A stretch of DNA of 12,397 nucleotides from Phycisphaerales bacterium UBA2266 (GTDB lineage Bacteria > Planctomycetota > Phycisphaerae > Sedimentisphaerales > Anaerobacaceae). The translations under genes were made by a program, and so were the position numbers. The notes beneath the pieces are model-generated. The model searched no databases. It was not told where the DNA came from and worked only from the letters and a program-made list of their open reading frames with translations. Where the stretch lies: contig DDXG01000267.1 of NCBI GenBank assembly GCA_002347125.1, forward strand, positions 1 to 12,397. Direction: 5' to 3'. Each line of letters opens with the position of its first letter. Within the stretch, counting starts at the first letter, position 1. Shown piece by piece: positions 5,870-12,397 of this stretch.

Positions 5870-6841
5870 CTAGAAACTGCCGTTGCCGGTGCCTCGCTTG
5901 TTGCCCTTCGTATTCGCCAGGTGGACGCCGTTTCCCGAGAAGCGGTTGTTTGCGTAGTAGTTCCCGCCCATGTTGAAGAACACGCCACTTTGCGAATCCG
6001 TGATGAGGTTCTCCTCCAGTGTATTGCCCGACCTCTGTACGAATATGCCGGCTCGGACGTTGCCGCCGACGGTGTTGTTCTTGACGAAACAGTCGTCGCT
6101 GATGCGGATGCCGCCGAGCATGGGGTCGTTGATGAGGTTGTTCGTCACGACGGTATTGTCGCGGACCGTGCAGTAGTTGCTGACATAAATCCCGGCCCCG
6201 TCGTTGGCGTTCACCGTATTGTGGGTGACCGTAGCCCCCAGGAACGTCCAGATCCCATCACCCGCGTTGAGATAGACGTTGTTGCCTGTGATGATACTGG
6301 TCGTATACGCAAATATCCCGCTGTCGGCGTTACCCGAGACGGTACAGTCCTTCACCAGGTGGAAGGACCCGTTCAGGTAGATGCCGGCGCCCTCGTTGTC
6401 CACCACCCGCATGTTGATGATGCGATGCCCGTCGTTGGCACGCTCCTGGGCATAGATACCCCGTCCAAATCCACGGATGGAACCATTGCGAAGCTCGACG
6501 TTCCGTCGGGCCCCGTTCAGCATAACGCCTCGGAACGGCCTGACGCCAACCAGCCCGAAGCCACGGAAATCGACCGTCACATCATCGGCCGATATGATGA
6601 TCCCATCGCTGTCCGCCGCCGCCAGCGACCCGGTGAGATAATACGATCCCGGGGCTACAATGGTGTAAGGGACCGCGGAGATAGGCGTCCGCGGCTCCAC
6701 CTCCGCCAGGGTTGTCGCCGCCAGTTGCAGCGGCGCCACGGCCGGTTCATCCTCCGACACAGCCGACAGGGTCAGCGCGATAAGCGCAAATACGCTGGTT
6801 GCAAGCACAATGGGTCCGGTCCTCTTATTCCGCGTCTTCAT
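5870..6841 (-). CDS. Secreted right-handed parallel beta-helix repeat protein
   Basis: 323 aa. Signal peptide: basic MKTRNKR followed by a hydrophobic segment 10-27 (IVLATSVFALIALTLSAV). A mature N-terminal block contains EVEPRTPISAV (47-57) and a VAPGSYYLTGSL strand, then GIIISADDVTVDFRGFGLVG (80-99). From about 108 to 305 come short repeated rungs of the type 'x-x-I-x-N-N-x-V-x-x-N-x-x-G-I-x-V', typical of PbH1/NosD-like helices. Such folds occur in pectate-lyase-like and NosD-like exported proteins. No catalytic Asp/His cluster of a known lyase was recognised, so activity is unassigned; polysaccharide binding or a surface role is inference. The start at 6841 is chosen over 6886 because AAAGGAG stands 7 nt upstream and the signal peptide then begins correctly. 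Acts outside the cytoplasm. Confidence 0.8.
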   Translation of the reverse strand: MKTRNKRTGPIVLATSVFALIALTLSAVSEDEPAVAPLQLAATTLAEVEPRTPISAVPYTIVAPGSYYLTGSLAAADSDGIIISADDVTVDFRGFGLVGVRPFRGVMLNGARRNVELRNGSIRGFGRGIYAQERANDGHRIINMRVVDNEGAGIYLNGSFHLVKDCTVSGNADSGIFAYTTSIITGNNVYLNAGDGIWTFLGATVTHNTVNANDGAGIYVSNYCTVRDNTVVTNNLINDPMLGGIRISDDCFVKNNTVGGNVRAGIFVQRSGNTLEENLITDSQSGVFFNMGGNYYANNRFSGNGVHLANTKGNKRGTGNGSF

Positions 6842-6958
6842 CACACCACTCCTTTTGTGTCCGTAAGAAGGAACCGCCCGGCGCAACTACACGCCGCGTG
6901 TTCTGGCCCATGCGGCATAGCAGTTCGCAGACACACTCTGCGCACGGCCACATTGCTC

Positions 6959-6981
6959 GGGCCTGTCGCCCCTAAAGCTCC
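6959..6981. repeat. Copy B of a diverged 23-bp element, in the probable leader of the beta-helix gene
   Basis: Partner of 5810-5832, 17 of 23 bases identical. In this copy the minus-strand reading GALGATGP continues as GPSNVAVRRV, while copy A continues GPAVVRVLT, so some resemblance may extend further. No start codon or ribosome site makes either a gene. It could be a remnant of a repeated gene fragment or part of a shared RNA element. Confidence 0.4.
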
Positions 6982-6994
6982 TTCAGTTGGCCCG

Positions 6995-7024
6995 ATACTA
7001 CATATGTTGGGACGAACAAATCAA
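6995..7024 (-). promoter_or_regulatory. Possible promoter of the beta-helix gene (weak match)
   Basis: On the minus strand TTGATT (7024-7019) and TAGTAT (7000-6995) are 18 nt apart; four of six bases match in each box. It would give a leader of about 147 nt before the ATG at 6841. It lies in the most A/T-rich part of the divergent intergenic region (about 6990-7080). Confidence 0.35.
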
Positions 7025-7251
7025 GCAGAAAATTGCTCGTCGCCCGATAAAAAGCCAGTTTCTTTTGGAATTACGTAAATGCCACGTGTTATCGCCGCCC
7101 TGAAATCACGCCGAGGGCACCCGTTCCAGTGCCTGGGCCACCCCGTCAGACCATGGGCTATCCCACCGGCCACTGGGTCGCCGGAAACACTACCGCCAAA
7201 CCGGGGTTTCCAACACGGCACTCGACGCGTGCAAACAGACCGGCGCCCGCA

Positions 7252-7292
7252 TATAATAATGGCATTGGTACGTTCAGGCCGGATGTCCGGCC
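7252..7292 (+). promoter_or_regulatory. Possible promoter -10 box and adjoining palindrome upstream of the lipoprotein/HzsA-like pair
   Basis: A perfect TATAAT is at 7252-7257, but the expected -35 position (around 7229-7235, GTGCAAA) matches poorly, so an activator or another sigma factor may be needed. GGCCGG (7277-7282) and CCGGCC (7287-7292) form a 6-bp inverted repeat with a 4-nt centre, 20 bp after the box. It would be a hairpin at the 5' end of the mRNA or a repressor site. The rest of 7025-7332 holds no gene I can support. Confidence 0.4.
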
Positions 7293-7332
7293 GCTGACAC
7301 TGACTTGCACACAAGGTTTTAGGACGGTCATC

Positions 7333-7914
7333 ATGGAACCCAGATCAAGAATGCGTCGAATCAACTTGCTGTTGGCCTTGGCCCTGCTGCCCTTCATTCA
7401 CATCGGCTGTGGCAAGCGCACTGAGCCCAATGGGGATGAATCGCAGGCCCCGCAAGCGCAAACCACTACTCCGCCGGTCGTCGTCCAGGACAACCACGCG
7501 AAGCCCATAGCTATCCTGCCCCCGTCGGAACCACCCGCCGGCGCGCTGGCCGAGTCGCTCGCGCTCTGGCAACAGGGTCGGCGCGACGAGGCCGTTGAAG
7601 CGTTCGTCAAGCTGGACTTCTCCGCCGGCGTGTTGTTCGACGCCCCATCCCCCCTGGCCTTGACCGAGCGGGATTTTCAGCTTCTTAAGGCCGACGATCG
7701 AGAGGCGGCGCTGACCACCGCCATGAGCCAGACGGCCGACATCAGTGTTCTATGCACGGAGGTCATCCACAAAGGCCAGACCAGCGGCAACCGTGCCTAC
7801 ATCGACGCCGTATCCAAACTGGCCGACCGTATCCTGAGCGACAAAGACTCGCTCGCGCTATTGCTCAATACGGCCATGGGGCTCAAAGAGAACGTGGAGG
7901 AAGTCTCGCAGTAA
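7333..7914 (+). CDS. Small exported protein, probable lipoprotein, unknown function
   Basis: 193 aa. The N-terminus has Arg-rich MEPRSRMRR, a hydrophobic stretch 10-24 and HIGC ending at C26, which resembles a lipobox, although His at -3 is unusual. Residues 27-75 are Pro/Gln/Thr-rich and look like a flexible tether. The rest is predicted helical, including ALAESLALWQQGRRDEAVEAF (about 75-95), which resembles one TPR-like helix pair. I do not recognise the family. The ATG at 7333 has AGGA 8 nt upstream; ATG at 7351 is an alternative that keeps the signal. The next gene starts 65 bp downstream on the same strand, so the two are probably cotranscribed and this protein may assist the large haem protein at the membrane (inference). 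Confidence 0.7.
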   Translation: MEPRSRMRRINLLLALALLPFIHIGCGKRTEPNGDESQAPQAQTTTPPVVVQDNHAKPIAILPPSEPPAGALAESLALWQQGRRDEAVEAFVKLDFSAGVLFDAPSPLALTERDFQLLKADDREAALTTAMSQTADISVLCTEVIHKGQTSGNRAYIDAVSKLADRILSDKDSLALLLNTAMGLKENVEEVSQ

Positions 7915-7979
7915 GCGCCCATGCAGCCAGGTGGTTCGCTCCGCTGCGTACTGGGGTATTTTGTTCCGGAGATCCAGTC

Positions 7980-10865
7980 ATGTGTGTTGCCCACCGATGG
8001 ATACTGCCAGCGGTCGCGGTTGTGCACGCCGTAATCAGCGGGCCGCTTATGGCCGTCCCGGAGAATCTGGCGCTCCGCGCCCGGATCAAGTCCAACTCGC
8101 AATTCAGCGGGGACTATGATGCCCGGTTCGTGGCGGATGGCATAGTCTGCCCGGCCGATGCGAGAAACGACCCCGGCAAGGCATGGGCCGTCCGGGGAGA
8201 CACCCACCGCAACGGCGCCGAGCTGGTCTTCGAATGGCCGCAGAGCGTCCAGGTCGGCCAGATCATCTACTACGGGCGAACGGCGTGGTTCCTCAGTGAA
8301 TGCTGGAAGGACTTCGAGGTCTACACTGATGATGGTTCCAGCCCGGTGCTTGCGGGCACGCTCGAAATGAGGCATGGTCCGCAGCGCATCACTCTGCCCA
8401 GGCCGGCCACCGCGAAGAAACTCACGATCCGATTCGCCAGTTCCTACGGCGGCCCGAACCCGGGCGCCTCCGAGGTTCAGGTCTTCGCCACGGCCCTTTC
8501 CGACGTGGTCCTGGCCGAAATCCTGGCCCAGGCGCGGCTTGCCGGCGATCCCTACTATGCCGCCGACCAGCGATTCGAATCGGATCCGCTGTCGAAAGCC
8601 CTTGAGAGCGACCTGTCCGCGGGGAGGCTCGGCTTCCGTTCGATGGTCGTCATCGGCCGCAGGCCCATCGAGCCGTCGCACGTCTATACCTATCACAACG
8701 AGGGCTTCAGCCCCGGCGGGGGACTGTATCTTCTGACCGTTGGTGAAGACGGCCGGCAGGTCCGCGAACTTCTGGCCTGCCCGGATGGGCAGATACTCGA
8801 CTGCGACCTGTCGTTCGACGCCAAAGAGATCCTCTTCAGTATGCGGCGGCGGCGCGAGCACTTCTACCAGGTCTATCGCATCGGTGTTGACGGCAGCGGT
8901 CTGGCGCAGATCACCCGCCACGAGAGCTACAACTTCAACGCCTGCTGGCTGCCCGACGGCGGTATCGTCTTTCTCTCGACCCGAAAACCGGCCTTCGCCT
9001 ACTGCTGGACGTCCCCCGTGGGCATACTCTATCGGATGGACCGCGACGGCGGGAATGTCCGGCGTCTTTCGGCCAACTACCTCAATGATTTCACGCCCAC
9101 CGTCACCGGCGACGGACGCATTATCTACGGCCGCTGGGAGTACGTGGATCGACCGGCCATCCCCATCCAGAGCCTGTGGACGGTCAGCCCCGACGGCACG
9201 AACCTGGCTGTTTACTACGGTAATCGCGTGCTCAGCCCGGCCACGTTCATCGAAGCTCGAACCCTTCCCGGCGACACCCGGGTCCTGTGCACGATGACCG
9301 CGCACAACGGCCCCTGTCGCGGCGCCATCGGCATCATCGACCCGGCCATGGGCGTCAACGCACAGCGGGCCATCACCAATCTCACGCCGGAAGTGGCCAT
9401 CGGCGAAGTGGATAAAGGCAGCGGCAACGACATTCGCGGGCCGTATGAGAGTCCTTATCCACTTGATGAGGAGTTCTTCCTTGTCTCGCGCGCCGGCACG
9501 CTGCTGCTGCGGGACTACGCCGGGACGCGGCAGGTGGTGCTCCTGAGGGAATCCGACGGCCTGGGCTACTACAATGCGCAGCCTATACGCCCCAGACCCG
9601 TTCCTCACGTAACACCGTCGGTTCTGCCCGGCGACGATGACGCCTGGGCGACGGTCATCGTGCAGGATGTCTATCGAGGGCTCGAACCGCACGTCGAACG
9701 CGGCCGGGTCAAGCAGATATGCGTCGTGCAGGAGATCGAGAAGTCGCGCATGGCCGACACCCAGTACCGGGCCTTCGGTTTTCAGTTCCCCGTGGTATCG
9801 TGCGGGGCGACCTACGCCCCCAAGAAGGTCTGGGGCTACGTCCCGGTCGCCGAGGACGGCTCCGCCTGCTTCAAGGTCCCCGCCGGGCTGCCGCTCTACT
9901 TCATGGCCATCGACGAGCACGGGAGGGCGGTTCAGCGCATGCGCAGCTTCACGAACTTCATGCCGGGCGAGGTCCGCAGTTGCGCCGGGTGTCATGAACC
10001 GCGCCACCAAAGTCCTCTTCGCGGGGCGAGACCGTCGTCGGGTTACCGCGCGGAGCAGGCCCGGCCACCGCTGCCGCCGGAATGGGGGCTCGAAGGATTC
10101 AGCTACGCCGCGGTGGTTCAGGGCGTGCTGGACCGCCATTGCGTCGGATGCCACGGGGGTCCCATGCCGGCCGCCGGGGTGGACCTGTCCGGCGACGAGA
10201 CCGATTTCTTCAACGTCTCCTATGAGACCCTGGCCCGAGAAGGCCATCCCGGCGAGAATCCTTACACCCGATGGATCCCCACCTTCAACGGCATGGAGGC
10301 CAACATCCTTCTGATCGAGCCCAACACGTGGGGCTCTCCCGTCAGCAGGCTCGCCGATATCGTCCTGACCGGCCATCCCGACCCCAACGGCACAGCCCGC
10401 GTGCACCTGAACGCCGACGAGCAGCGGCGGATATTCGCCTGGATTGATCTGAACGTTCCGTACTACGGCACATCGCTATCGAATTACTACGACCGCGAGG
10501 GTTGCCGCCGCATGGTCCCGCCCGACCTCGAGAGGACCCTTGAGGAGGTTGCCGCGCGCCGGTGCGCTTCATGCCATCGGGGTCCCGACAACAAGCCGCG
10601 GGTCCCGCGCAAAGTCTGGCTGCGTATCGCCAATCCGCATCTGAACAACTTCATGCTCGCCCCGCTGGCCAAGTCCGCCGGCGGCACGCAGAGGTGCGGT
10701 ACGGCCGTGTTCGAGTCGGTTCAGGATGAAGACTACCAGGCCGTGCTTCGGACGTTCGAGCCTATCGGCCGGATGCTGGAGCAGACGCCAAGAATGGACA
10801 TGCTCAGCCGCCGTCAGACCAGGTCCGTCAGCGCGGCACACTCTCCGAGACCTGATCGGCAATAG
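7980..10865 (+). CDS. Exported three-haem protein related to hydrazine synthase alpha subunit (HzsA-like)
   Basis: 961 aa. Signal peptide in 1-25 (cut likely near GPLMA-V). Residues about 28-170 look like a discoidin/F5-8C carbohydrate-binding fold (start ENLALRARIKSNSQFSGD, end ASEVQVF). About 225-560 is a TolB/PD40-type beta-propeller (repeats such as 'YRMDRDGGNVRRLS', 'LPDGGIVFLSTR', 'DGRIIYGRWEYVD'). After it come three CxxCH haem-c sites: CAGCH 668-672, CVGCH 721-725, CASCH 862-866. The order propeller then CxxCH domains, with phrases like 'PGEVRSCAGCHEPRH' and 'VLDRHCVGCHGG', matches the HzsA-like family that is widespread in Planctomycetota outside anammox; no hydrazine synthase beta or gamma subunit is here, so hydrazine synthesis is not implied. 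Start ATG 7980 has GGAG 8 nt upstream. The last ~20 residues (after RMDM) look unlike the family's usual end and overlap the convergent kinase gene. Periplasmic; substrate unknown. Confidence 0.8.
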   Translation: MCVAHRWILPAVAVVHAVISGPLMAVPENLALRARIKSNSQFSGDYDARFVADGIVCPADARNDPGKAWAVRGDTHRNGAELVFEWPQSVQVGQIIYYGRTAWFLSECWKDFEVYTDDGSSPVLAGTLEMRHGPQRITLPRPATAKKLTIRFASSYGGPNPGASEVQVFATALSDVVLAEILAQARLAGDPYYAADQRFESDPLSKALESDLSAGRLGFRSMVVIGRRPIEPSHVYTYHNEGFSPGGGLYLLTVGEDGRQVRELLACPDGQILDCDLSFDAKEILFSMRRRREHFYQVYRIGVDGSGLAQITRHESYNFNACWLPDGGIVFLSTRKPAFAYCWTSPVGILYRMDRDGGNVRRLSANYLNDFTPTVTGDGRIIYGRWEYVDRPAIPIQSLWTVSPDGTNLAVYYGNRVLSPATFIEARTLPGDTRVLCTMTAHNGPCRGAIGIIDPAMGVNAQRAITNLTPEVAIGEVDKGSGNDIRGPYESPYPLDEEFFLVSRAGTLLLRDYAGTRQVVLLRESDGLGYYNAQPIRPRPVPHVTPSVLPGDDDAWATVIVQDVYRGLEPHVERGRVKQICVVQEIEKSRMADTQYRAFGFQFPVVSCGATYAPKKVWGYVPVAEDGSACFKVPAGLPLYFMAIDEHGRAVQRMRSFTNFMPGEVRSCAGCHEPRHQSPLRGARPSSGYRAEQARPPLPPEWGLEGFSYAAVVQGVLDRHCVGCHGGPMPAAGVDLSGDETDFFNVSYETLAREGHPGENPYTRWIPTFNGMEANILLIEPNTWGSPVSRLADIVLTGHPDPNGTARVHLNADEQRRIFAWIDLNVPYYGTSLSNYYDREGCRRMVPPDLERTLEEVAARRCASCHRGPDNKPRVPRKVWLRIANPHLNNFMLAPLAKSAGGTQRCGTAVFESVQDEDYQAVLRTFEPIGRMLEQTPRMDMLSRRQTRSVSAAHSPRPDRQ

Positions 10866-12397
10866 GCAGCGTGAAGCTGAATGTTGCCCCTTTGTCGCCG
10901 CCGGGTTCGGCCTTGATGTGTCCGTTGTGCGCTTCGATGATCGAGCGGCTCAACGACAACCCCACACCCAACCCATCCTTCTTGGTTGTGTAGAATGAGT
11001 CAAAGACCTTCTCGGCCTGGCCGGTCGACAGACCGACGCCATTGTCGGAAACCGAAAGCGTCACAACGCCTTGCTCGCCGAACGTCCGGATGCTCACCAT
11101 GCGGTCTGCGGTGGGGTTATCCATCAGTGCATCAAAGGCGTTTCGCAGAAAGTTCAGTATGACCTGTCCAAGTTGCACGTCGTCGGCCTGCACCGGCGGC
11201 AGGTTTTCGGCCAGATCCGTCAGTATCGTGACCTGCTTGTCGCGCGCGTCGCCCTGCATCAACGCAAGGACTTCGTGCACCACATCGTTGACATCCAGGG
11301 TCCGCCGCGTCACTTCGCGTTTGCCTACCAGGTGCCGCATCCGCCGGATGATCTCGCCGGCCCGACCGGCCTGGAAGGCGATTTGCTCCAGCGCCCGGCC
11401 GATCCGCTCCAGGCTGTCCTTCGGGCCCTTGATCAGGCGCACGCCTGTGTTCGCATAATTCAGGATCGCGCAGAGCGGTTGATTCAGCTCGTGGGCCAAT
11501 CCTGACGCCAATTCGCCCACGGTAATCAGCCGCGACATGTGTTCGAGGTCCGCGGTCGCACGTCGAAACTGATCCTGAGCTTCAATCCGTCCCGTAATAT
11601 CCAGGCCATAGACATTCACGTAGTCCGAGTCCCGCACCGGTGCAAAGATCAATGACAGAACCTGTGGACCCAGATGGACTTCCGTCTCCCGCACACATCC
11701 ATCGCGCAGGGCGCCGCTTACCAGTTGGACGTACTCCGCCGGCGCCGGTTGGCCGGGCGCCGCGCCCCATTTTTCAATCAACGGTTCCGCCGCGGGGTTC
11801 GCGTAGATGATCGTCCCGGAATCGTCGATGCGCAGCACGGGATTGGGATTTTCCGAAGGGAACTTCGCCATATCCCAAATTCTCTTCTGGGCCGCCCGCC
11901 GCTCGGTCACATCATGTATCGACTCGATGACCCGCGTAACGCGCCCGGACGCATCCTTGACCGGGTAGGCGTGGATATCCATAAACCGGGGCATCCCGCG
12001 TTCATCGTAATGCGTGTGCTCGACCGTCACCGATTGTCCGCTCTCACAGACCTCTCGCACCGGACAGACCATGGCATCCTGGTCGCAGGGATGGTCCACC
12101 CCGTGGACCAGTCGGTGGCATGTGATCGGTTGATCGCCTTCCCGCAGACCCGACGCCGAGTTGGCCGTCTCGACCGTGTAGTCCGCGGGGTTGATCACAT
12201 AGAACGGGTGATCAAGCGACTCAAAGACGTGGTGCAGAAACTCGTATTGGCCCGCCAGCTCCTGCCGGCTCGCCCGCACCTGCTGATTCGTCGCGGCCAA
12301 CTGCTGATTGGCGGCCTTCAATTGTTGCTCGCCGGCCCGCAACTGCTGGTTCGAGGCCGCCAACTGCTGCTGTGTCGCCCGAAGCTGCTGGTTCGCC
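10828..12397 (-). CDS. PAS-PAS sensor histidine kinase, 5' end outside the window
   Basis: 522 codons visible, still open at the right edge; residues are counted from the first full codon (12396). 1-49: seven coiled-coil heptads. About 55-165: a PAS domain with cysteines at 93, 104, 111 and 117 (CHRLVHG, HPCDQ, CPVREVC), ending IHDVTERR. About 175-275: a second PAS (ENPNPVLRIDDSGTIIYANPA, then DITGRIEAQ). H-box LAHELNQPLCAI with the phosphorylated His at 302 (codon 11493-11491); this 'HELNQPL' form is typical of FixL/DctB-like kinases. The ATPase follows: N box NFLRNAFDALMD, G1 SDNGVGL, FDSFYTTKKDGLGVGLSLS, ATFSFTLP. No membrane segment is visible, so it may be cytoplasmic, but the missing N-terminus could hold input or membrane parts. 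The codon at 12363 is TTG inside the heptads, not a start. No response regulator is in the window. Its 3' end overlaps the HzsA-like gene by 38 bp. Confidence 0.9.
   Translation of the reverse strand, partial: ANQQLRATQQQLAASNQQLRAGEQQLKAANQQLAATNQQVRASRQELAGQYEFLHHVFESLDHPFYVINPADYTVETANSASGLREGDQPITCHRLVHGVDHPCDQDAMVCPVREVCESGQSVTVEHTHYDERGMPRFMDIHAYPVKDASGRVTRVIESIHDVTERRAAQKRIWDMAKFPSENPNPVLRIDDSGTIIYANPAAEPLIEKWGAAPGQPAPAEYVQLVSGALRDGCVRETEVHLGPQVLSLIFAPVRDSDYVNVYGLDITGRIEAQDQFRRATADLEHMSRLITVGELASGLAHELNQPLCAILNYANTGVRLIKGPKDSLERIGRALEQIAFQAGRAGEIIRRMRHLVGKREVTRRTLDVNDVVHEVLALMQGDARDKQVTILTDLAENLPPVQADDVQLGQVILNFLRNAFDALMDNPTADRMVSIRTFGEQGVVTLSVSDNGVGLSTGQAEKVFDSFYTTKKDGLGVGLSLSRSIIEAHNGHIKAEPGGDKGATFSFTLPIADQVSESVPR
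12250..12396 (-). repeat. Seven 21-bp coding repeats giving coiled-coil heptads
   Basis: Within the kinase gene each 7-residue unit follows x-(N/Q/E/R)-Q-(Q/E)-(L/V)-x-(A/G): ANQQLRA, TQQQLAA, SNQQLRA, GEQQLKA, ANQQLAA, TNQQVRA, SRQELAG. One hydrophobic Leu/Val per heptad plus the Ala fits an a/d core. The array is cut by the window edge, so its true length is unknown. Near-identical DNA units make it prone to length change by slippage. Confidence 0.85.

Noticed and set aside
5729..7078. 449-codon plus-strand frame
   Set aside because: Antisense to the beta-helix gene plus spacer; no start signal or domain.
7797..10406. 869-codon open frame on the minus strand, antisense to the HzsA-like gene
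   Set aside because: No recognisable motifs, signal peptide or ribosome site. Its length is explained by GC-rich third positions of the true plus-strand gene, which carries signal peptide, propeller and three haem sites.
7980..10865. True hydrazine synthase (anammox)
   Set aside because: No beta/gamma subunit, hydrazine dehydrogenase or other anammox genes nearby. The broader family occurs without anammox, and this protein has three CxxCH and an extra N-terminal domain.
12361..12363. Start codon for the histidine kinase
   Set aside because: It is a TTG Leu codon in the middle of the heptad array; the frame stays open with the same repeats to the window edge.

Overview
The window is GC-rich, bacterial and chromosomal in character. 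It looks like Planctomycetota, possibly a Phycisphaerae/Sedimentisphaerales-type genome; this assignment is inference. The support is the mix of families: a uroporphyrinogen-decarboxylase-like protein, a secreted DUF11-repeat protein, a secreted right-handed beta-helix protein, a hydrazine-synthase-alpha-like multiheme protein, and intergenic palindromic repeats of the CACGGGC..GCCCGTG kind. No rRNA, tRNA, CRISPR array, transposase or phage gene was seen.

Left part (1-3552, minus strand). A three-gene operon is read right to left from a near-consensus sigma70 promoter (TTGACC-N17-TATACT, 3524-3552). It crosses a leader of about 240 nt holding two hairpins and then a hairpin with a U tract, which is a candidate attenuator. 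The genes are a URO-D/MtaA-fold protein (TTG start, 2106-3278), a GDP-mannose 3,5-epimerase homologue that keeps the catalytic residues of the plant enzyme (1039-2079), and a short, divergent GHMP-kinase-like protein (190-987). Downstream lie two 24-bp-period repeats (1-53 and 85-132).

Middle part (3553-7024, minus strand). Two exported structural-type proteins are each transcribed separately: a 591-aa protein with an Ala/Pro-rich linker and four DUF11 repeats (3653-5428), and a 323-aa beta-helix protein (5870-6841). The first has a good promoter (TTGCCA-N17-TATAAT). Both appear to have leaders of about 150 nt. A diverged 23-bp element occurs once 3' of the beta-helix gene and once in its probable leader.

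Right part (7025-12397). On the plus strand, a small probable lipoprotein (7333-7914) is followed 65 bp later by a 961-aa exported protein (7980-10865). The latter has a discoidin-like N-terminus, a beta-propeller and three CxxCH haem sites, in the family of the hydrazine synthase alpha subunit. Its 3' end overlaps by 38 bp the convergent 3' end of a PAS-PAS histidine kinase (10828 to the right edge, 5' end missing). The kinase begins, as far as visible, with seven near-perfect heptads of coiled coil.

The most interesting parts are the attenuator-like leader coupled to the URO-D / GDP-mannose epimerase / GHMP operon, whose joint pathway I cannot name, and the three-haem HzsA-like protein with its lipoprotein partner.
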